9,737 nt of DNA from Prevotella sp. (GTDB lineage Bacteria; Bacteroidota; Bacteroidia; Bacteroidales; Bacteroidaceae): positions 1 through 9,737 of the forward strand of contig JAEEZP010000170.1 in assembly GCA_016291915.1 (NCBI GenBank), given 5' to 3'. Made by a program: the position numbers and the translations under genes. The notes beneath the pieces were generated by a model. The model was given only the letters and a program-made list of their open reading frames with translations, had not been told where the DNA came from and made no database searches. Within the stretch, counting starts at the first letter, position 1. Every line of letters starts with the position of its first letter. Of the stretch, positions 5,633-9,737 are shown piece after piece.

Positions 5633-8191
5633 ATGATTTATCCAAAGACATTCGAACAAAAGATCGGGTTCGATAAGATACGTGTGCTGCTAAAAGAACG
5701 ATGTCTGTGTACGCTCGGTAAAGAGGAGACCGACAATATCTCTTTCTCCGATGATCCGGACATCATCAATGAATGGCAGCAACAAACCAGGGAATTCAGA
5801 CGCCTGAAGGCTACCAACGATGATTTCCCCATGCAGTATTTCTTTGATATGCGTCCGGCCGTGGCCCGTCTGCGGTTGGAAGGCACGCATATTGAAGAAG
5901 GTGAATTGTTTGACCTTCGCCGGTCGTTGGAGACCATCTATCAGATTGTCAAATATCTGCGTGGGAAGCAAAAGCCGGAAGATGACTTATCTGTTGAGGA
6001 TAACGAAGAAGATTCTTTGTCGTCAACACCCTATCATGCCTTATATCGTCTGACCGAGGAGGTTGTCACCTTCCCCCAACTCATCCGCCGTATCGATGCT
6101 ATCTTGGATAAATACGGAAAGATAAAAGACACCGCCTCACCCACCCTTCATGAGATTCGTCAGGAACTGGCAAAGACGGAAGGTTCCATATCACGGATAC
6201 TCAACGGCATTCTCCGTAGGGCACAGTCGGAAGGACACGTGGAGAAAGATGTGACGCCCGCCATACGTGACGGTCGTCTGGTGATACCGGTAGCCCCTGC
6301 CATGAAAAAGAAGATCAAGGGTATCGTACATGATGAGTCGGCAACGGGTAAGACCGTCTTCATAGAGCCCACAGAAGTGGTGGAGGCAAACAACCGCATA
6401 CGTGAGCTGGAAGCAGAGGAACGCCGTGAGATCATCCGTATCCTCACCGACTTCTCCAATGAGCTCCGTCCCCATGTCTGTGATATCCTCCAGTCATATG
6501 TTTTCCTCGGAAAGATCGACTTGATACAGGCAAAGGCACAGTTGGCGGAGTATATCCATGCCTACGAGCCCGTGGTGGGTATGTTTGCCTACCTCGACTG
6601 GATACAGGCTGTTCACCCGCTGTTACGTATCTCTTTGGAGAAACAAGGAAAGAAAGTGGTGCCCCTTGACATCACCCTGACGCGCGAGAAACGTATTCTG
6701 ATCATCTCCGGTCCGAATGCCGGCGGTAAGTCTGTCTGTCTGAAGACCACCGGACTCCTGCAATATATGTTGCAATGCGGTCTTTCAGTGCCTATGAGTG
6801 AACGTTCGAAGACCGGCATCTTCCAACATATCCTCATCGATATCGGTGATGAGCAAAGCATTGAGAACGACCTCAGTACCTATTCGAGTCATCTGCTGAA
6901 CATGAAGAATATGATGAAGGCAGCCAACCAGAACAGTCTGATTCTCATTGATGAGTTCGGGACGGGTACTGAGCCACGCATCGGTGGGGCTATCGCTGAG
7001 AGTGTGCTCAACCAATTCTGTAAGAAAGAGACATGGGGGATCATCACGACCCATTACCAGAACCTGAAGCAGATGGCCGACACCCATCCGATTATCGCCA
7101 ACGGAGCCATGCTCTACGACCGTAACCAGATGCAGCCTCTGTTCCAACTGCAGATCGGGCAGCCCGGCAGTTCGTTTGCCATTGAGATTGCCCGTAAGAT
7201 CGGGCTCCCCGAGGATGTCATCAAGGAAGCCAGTGAGATCGTCGGCACTGATTACGTGCAGAGTGACAAATACTTACAGGATATCGTAAGAGATAAGCGT
7301 TATTGGGAGAACAAACGTCAGAATATCCATCAGCACGAGAAACAGATGCAGTCCACCATCGCCCGTTATGAGTCGGAGGTGGAGAAGGTTGACCAGGAGC
7401 GCAAGGAGATTCTCCGCAAGGCTAAAGAGGAGGCTGAAGAACTGCTTCGTGAGAGCAACCGTCGTATAGAGAATGCTATCCGGGAGATAAAAGAGTCGCA
7501 GGCCGCCAAGGAAGAAACCCGTCGTATCCGTGAGGAGTTGACCACTTTCCGCAAGGAAGTTGCCGAGGTGGATACCACTGCCGATGACGAGATGATAGCC
7601 AAGAAGATCCGGCAGATACAAGAACGTCATGAGCGGAAGGCTAAACGTAAGCAAGAAAAACTGAAAAAACAGGAAGAGCAGTCGAAGACGCCACAGGCTG
7701 CTGTGGTCAAAGACACTCCTGAGACACTGAAAGCAGGGCAGACCGTCCGTATCAAAGGGTTATCATCGGTAGGAAAGATAGAAAAGATTCAAGGCAAGAT
7801 GGCTACGGTCATCTTCGGAGATATGCGTACCACCATGCGCAGTGACCGTCTGGAACCTGCCGAAGCACCTAAGAGAGAAGAGTCGAAGACACTGGCAGTG
7901 CCTGTGAGCCGTCAGACACGTGAGACGATTGATGAACGGAAGTTACAATTCAAGCAAGATCTTGACGTCAGAGGAATGCGCGGTGATGAAGCTATCAATG
8001 CCGTCACCTATTTCATTGATGATGCTATACTGCTGGGAATGAACAGGGTAAGAATCCTACATGGCACAGGCAGCGGTATCCTTCGCAGTCTTATACGGCA
8101 ATATCTTGCCACTGTTCCTAATGTCACTCATTTCCAAGACGAACATGTACAGTTCGGCGGTCATGGCATAACCGTGGTAGATATAGGATAA
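5633..8191 (+). CDS. mutS2: MutS2: MutS-type ATPase with C-terminal Smr domain
   Basis: An 852-residue cytoplasmic protein. MutS2 lacks the mismatch-recognition domains of MutS. The family suppresses homologous recombination in some bacteria, and in Bacillus subtilis acts on collided ribosomes. Domains in order: N-terminal clamp/lever region (about 1-340); ATPase with Walker A GPNAGGKS (360-367), Walker B LILIDEFGTGTEP (436-448, D440, E441) and the THYQNL signature; a long charged coiled coil (about 545-690) ending in a Lys-rich stretch; a small beta domain (GQTVRIKGLSSVGKIEKI); and the Smr domain (about 775-852) with LDVRG (777-781) and HGTGSG (810-815). It is longer than B. subtilis MutS2 (785 residues), partly through an acidic insert at about 112-134. 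The start ATG at 5633 follows a stable hairpin by 11 bases. No promoter box is seen in the 39-bp gap, so transcription probably comes from the small gene's promoter. Confidence 0.96.
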   Translation: MIYPKTFEQKIGFDKIRVLLKERCLCTLGKEETDNISFSDDPDIINEWQQQTREFRRLKATNDDFPMQYFFDMRPAVARLRLEGTHIEEGELFDLRRSLETIYQIVKYLRGKQKPEDDLSVEDNEEDSLSSTPYHALYRLTEEVVTFPQLIRRIDAILDKYGKIKDTASPTLHEIRQELAKTEGSISRILNGILRRAQSEGHVEKDVTPAIRDGRLVIPVAPAMKKKIKGIVHDESATGKTVFIEPTEVVEANNRIRELEAEERREIIRILTDFSNELRPHVCDILQSYVFLGKIDLIQAKAQLAEYIHAYEPVVGMFAYLDWIQAVHPLLRISLEKQGKKVVPLDITLTREKRILIISGPNAGGKSVCLKTTGLLQYMLQCGLSVPMSERSKTGIFQHILIDIGDEQSIENDLSTYSSHLLNMKNMMKAANQNSLILIDEFGTGTEPRIGGAIAESVLNQFCKKETWGIITTHYQNLKQMADTHPIIANGAMLYDRNQMQPLFQLQIGQPGSSFAIEIARKIGLPEDVIKEASEIVGTDYVQSDKYLQDIVRDKRYWENKRQNIHQHEKQMQSTIARYESEVEKVDQERKEILRKAKEEAEELLRESNRRIENAIREIKESQAAKEETRRIREELTTFRKEVAEVDTTADDEMIAKKIRQIQERHERKAKRKQEKLKKQEEQSKTPQAAVVKDTPETLKAGQTVRIKGLSSVGKIEKIQGKMATVIFGDMRTTMRSDRLEPAEAPKREESKTLAVPVSRQTRETIDERKLQFKQDLDVRGMRGDEAINAVTYFIDDAILLGMNRVRILHGTGSGILRSLIRQYLATVPNVTHFQDEHVQFGGHGITVVDIG

Positions 8192-8214
8192 GCATTCACA
8201 TACTGACAAAAAAG

Positions 8215-8248
8215 AAAAAGATGCCTCCCCGAAAGGAGACATCTTTTT
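8215..8248. terminator. Strong bidirectional intrinsic terminator after mutS2
   Basis: AAAAAGATGCCTCC and GGAGACATCTTTTT form a 14-bp stem with one C-A mismatch around a 6-base loop (CCGAAA), ending in a T run. Read on the minus strand, the same stem is followed by TTTTTCTTTTTT, an even better U tract. It therefore ends mutS2 transcription and should also stop transcripts coming leftward out of the insertion sequence. Confidence 0.88.
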
Positions 8249-8335
8249 AATGTGTGTTTTCTCGTAACTTGAGCCTCTTGTCGGATTAAATATCATGAGC
8301 GGTAGAAAGATGTTTTAGACCTCACTCTCTTGTTC
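8249..8335. other. Intergenic stretch between the mutS2 terminator and the insertion sequence
   Basis: No open frame with gene-like features, no promoter box on either strand that convinces, and no RNA gene was recognised in these bases. It is presumably native sequence into which the insertion sequence landed. One copy of the target-site duplication should sit at its right end, but the other copy lies beyond the window. Confidence 0.5.
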
Positions 8336-8337
8336 TC

Positions 8338-8354
8338 TTTTTTGGAGGCGGTTA
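8338..8354 (+). repeat. Candidate left terminal inverted repeat of the insertion sequence
   Basis: TTTTTTGGAGGCGGTTA resembles the reverse complement of 9717-9735, TTTTTGGGAAGGTGGGTTA, but only with gaps. The last three bases overlap the transposase stop codon. It is a weak match and is reported as a candidate only. Confidence 0.3.
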
Positions 8355-9638
8355 CGGGATTCTATTTCTTACTGCCTGCATAGCTTTCTTGTATTCCGGT
8401 CCGCATGTCTTTATTGCTACATTGAGGTCGATAATCCAATCCTCCAGTTGGAGTTTGAAACAAAACTTGGCATCAGAGTATCCAATGCCGTTGAGCCGTT
8501 TGTATATCATGATAAGCATGGCCGTGATGAGCGTCATGTATAGTATGACCTTGATGCCGTTGTCGCTTGTGGAGAGGAAATGCGAGAAGCTGAGCTCCTG
8601 CTTGAGAAAACGGTAGAATACTTCAATATCCCACCTCCTTCTGTATGTCTCGGCTATTTCCTGTGGCGTTAGACAGAGTTCTCCCGTGGCATTGGTGACA
8701 TTGGTAATGAAGTACACATCCTGTTCGACCTTCTTGAAGTTGGCTCTCCCGGACGGTTTCCTCATGGTGTTTTTTCTTTCCTTGAACGTGGCCTTCACCA
8801 CACGGAACTCCTGTGAATCTTCCTCGTGCCCCCTATTGTAAAGGTGTACTATCACGTCATCCGTGAGTTCCATCTTACCCAGGTCTCTGTCCGTTTCATC
8901 CGTCATAAGGCTGCGGACCACCTTCATTTTCCTGTTGGTGTTGATGCGGCCGACGAACACGGCATCAGCCTGGCTTACCTTCTTGTAGCTGTCCAGTGCC
9001 GTGAGACCACGGTCAAAGACGTACAGGTTCTGATGGTTCTTGTCTTTCTTGATAAGTCCCTCCAGGACCTTGGGCATGGCCTTGTCCTCACTCAGGTAGG
9101 TCGGCTCGGAGAGTACCTCAGCCAGCTTGGCTGCAAATCCGTCATAGGCCATCGTGTACTTGATCTGCCTGCGGTCATCCTTCCCCTCCGATTTGCGCCC
9201 GACGGTAAAGCCCTGCTTCAGTTTGTTGCAGGTCTCGGCCACCATGGAACTGTCAATTCGGACAAGGTACATGTCGCTTATCTCCTTCTCCGTGTAGAGC
9301 GAAGACAACTTATTGTAAATCAACTCGTAAGCCTGCTCGAAGAAATCAAGGCCTATCGTTGACAGGCGTGTGGATATGGAACTGCGTGTGACCTTCATGT
9401 CAACGGAGAAGTTGAACAGGGACTTGAACTGCTGGCTGGAAAATACGGTCTCCAACTTACGTTGGCTCAGACGATCGGCACACAGAAAAGCATACACCAG
9501 AAGATAGAACAGACGCTCTCCTTTGAGCACTTTGGCGCAATAGTCAACCTTCGTGTCCCTGGCAAGCTTGGCCAGCAACTCGTCAGGGATCAGCCGCAGG
9601 ACGGACGGCGCACTCACTTTTAACTTGTCTAACTGCAT
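8352..9638 (-). CDS. IS4-family DDE transposase
   Basis: Catalyses cut-and-paste movement of the element. From the ATG at 9636-9638 the protein has 428 residues, normal for the family. The DDE catalytic residues are D129 (in VRIDSSMV), D209 (in YVFDRGL) and E339, the last within YRRRWDIEVFYRFLK, which exactly fits the IS4 signature Y-(2)-R-(3)-E-(6)-K (Y332, R335, E339, K346). A beta-rich insertion region lies between the second Asp and the Glu, as in IS4 relatives. An N-terminal extension from a TTG at 9671 is possible (439 residues), but that codon falls inside the promoter's -7 box, so the ATG is preferred. The frame is intact, with no stop or shift, suggesting recent or still active movement. 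It converges with mutS2, separated by the bidirectional terminator. Confidence 0.93.
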   Translation of the reverse strand: MQLDKLKVSAPSVLRLIPDELLAKLARDTKVDYCAKVLKGERLFYLLVYAFLCADRLSQRKLETVFSSQQFKSLFNFSVDMKVTRSSISTRLSTIGLDFFEQAYELIYNKLSSLYTEKEISDMYLVRIDSSMVAETCNKLKQGFTVGRKSEGKDDRRQIKYTMAYDGFAAKLAEVLSEPTYLSEDKAMPKVLEGLIKKDKNHQNLYVFDRGLTALDSYKKVSQADAVFVGRINTNRKMKVVRSLMTDETDRDLGKMELTDDVIVHLYNRGHEEDSQEFRVVKATFKERKNTMRKPSGRANFKKVEQDVYFITNVTNATGELCLTPQEIAETYRRRWDIEVFYRFLKQELSFSHFLSTSDNGIKVILYMTLITAMLIMIYKRLNGIGYSDAKFCFKLQLEDWIIDLNVAIKTCGPEYKKAMQAVRNRIP

Positions 9639-9668
9639 AACTTTACCATTTGGCTCGTAAAACTGATG

Positions 9669-9698
9669 CAAAGGTAGGCTGTTGGCGACAAAAATGCA
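9669..9698 (-). promoter_or_regulatory. Promoter of the transposase gene
   Basis: On the minus strand ATTG is followed by 20 bases and then TACCTTTG (9669-9676), an exact fit to the Bacteroidota TTG-N(19-21)-TAnnTTTG pattern. Transcription should begin near 9660-9665, about 25 bases before the ATG at 9638. This decides against the upstream TTG start. Confidence 0.65.
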
Positions 9699-9716
9699 AT
9701 AGCGGTTAGCATTGTT

Positions 9717-9735
9717 TAACCCACCTTCCCAAAAA
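9717..9735 (-). repeat. Candidate right terminal inverted repeat of the insertion sequence
   Basis: The reverse complement, TTTTTGGGAAGGTGGGTTA, resembles 8338-8354 with gaps. It sits about 80-100 bases upstream of the transposase ATG, where the outer end of an IS4 element is expected, but the true terminus may lie just past the window. Confidence 0.3.
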
Positions 9736-9737
9736 CC

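Larger units (their letters stand above)
8336..9737 (-). mobile_element. IS4-family insertion sequence, right end at or beyond the window edge
   Basis: The single-transposase layout, about 1.4 kb of sequence and the IS4 signature in the transposase define the element. Its left boundary is placed near 8336-8340 because the T-rich, G-rich stretch there resembles, in inverted orientation, the sequence at the window's right edge. The boundary is approximate, and the target duplication cannot be checked. Insertion just past the mutS2 terminator left that gene intact. Confidence 0.75.

Noticed and set aside
8057..8296. Minus-strand frame of 79 codons spanning the mutS2 3' end and terminator
   Set aside because: It reads through a strong terminator stem and the antisense of the conserved Smr domain, with no features of its own.
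8826..9362. Plus-strand open frame of 178 codons
   Set aside because: It lies wholly antisense to the IS4 transposase, whose frame carries the DDE residues; a shadow frame.
9639..9671. TTG start extending the transposase by 11 residues
   Set aside because: The TTG lies within the TACCTTTG promoter box, so it would be upstream of the transcript start.
1..9737. Defence system, CRISPR array, tRNA or riboswitch
   Set aside because: No regularly spaced repeats, no cloverleaf-like segments, and no conserved leader structure upstream of serC were found; gene content is housekeeping plus one insertion sequence.

Overview
The window looks like ordinary Bacteroidota chromosome, most likely Prevotella/Segatella or a close relative. 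Three signs point there. Promoters match the Bacteroidota pattern TTG-N(19-21)-TAnnTTTG, and most starts lack a Shine-Dalgarno sequence. SerA is the short, ACT-less form with a lysine active site, and the MutS2, DbpA-like helicase and IS4-type transposase are of the kinds expected in this phylum. The genus is inferred from overall impression, not from a marker gene.

Layout. Positions 1-3647 (minus strand) hold a tight operon transcribed right to left: serC, serA, a HIT-family nucleotide-binding protein, and a DUF1015 protein cut off by the left edge. Gaps are 19, 28 and 2 bp, and a good promoter lies upstream of serC at 3708-3739. SerA and SerC catalyse the first two steps of serine synthesis from 3-phosphoglycerate. 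No serB phosphatase is seen here. The terminal DUF1015 protein, with its DGHHR motif, is the least explained member and may work on phosphoserine or serine.

Positions 3792-5117 (minus) encode a DbpA-like RNA helicase with DEFD in place of DEAD; its promoter box almost touches the start codon, so its mRNA may be leaderless. From the same intergenic region a plus-strand promoter drives a small secreted Lys/Ala-rich helical protein (5270-5593). A very stable UACG-loop hairpin follows, then mutS2 (5633-8191), a MutS-type ATPase with a C-terminal Smr domain. A strong bidirectional terminator at 8215-8248 closes this unit.

Positions from about 8336 to the right edge are an insertion sequence of the IS4 family with an intact transposase on the minus strand and its own promoter. 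It inserted just beyond the mutS2 terminator, so it probably disrupts no gene on its left side. The right end of the element is at or past the window edge.

No tRNA, rRNA, CRISPR array, riboswitch or phage module was recognised. The window is mostly housekeeping; the points most worth following are the DUF1015/HIT pair in the serine operon, the secreted Lys/Ala-rich protein, and the stable hairpin before mutS2.
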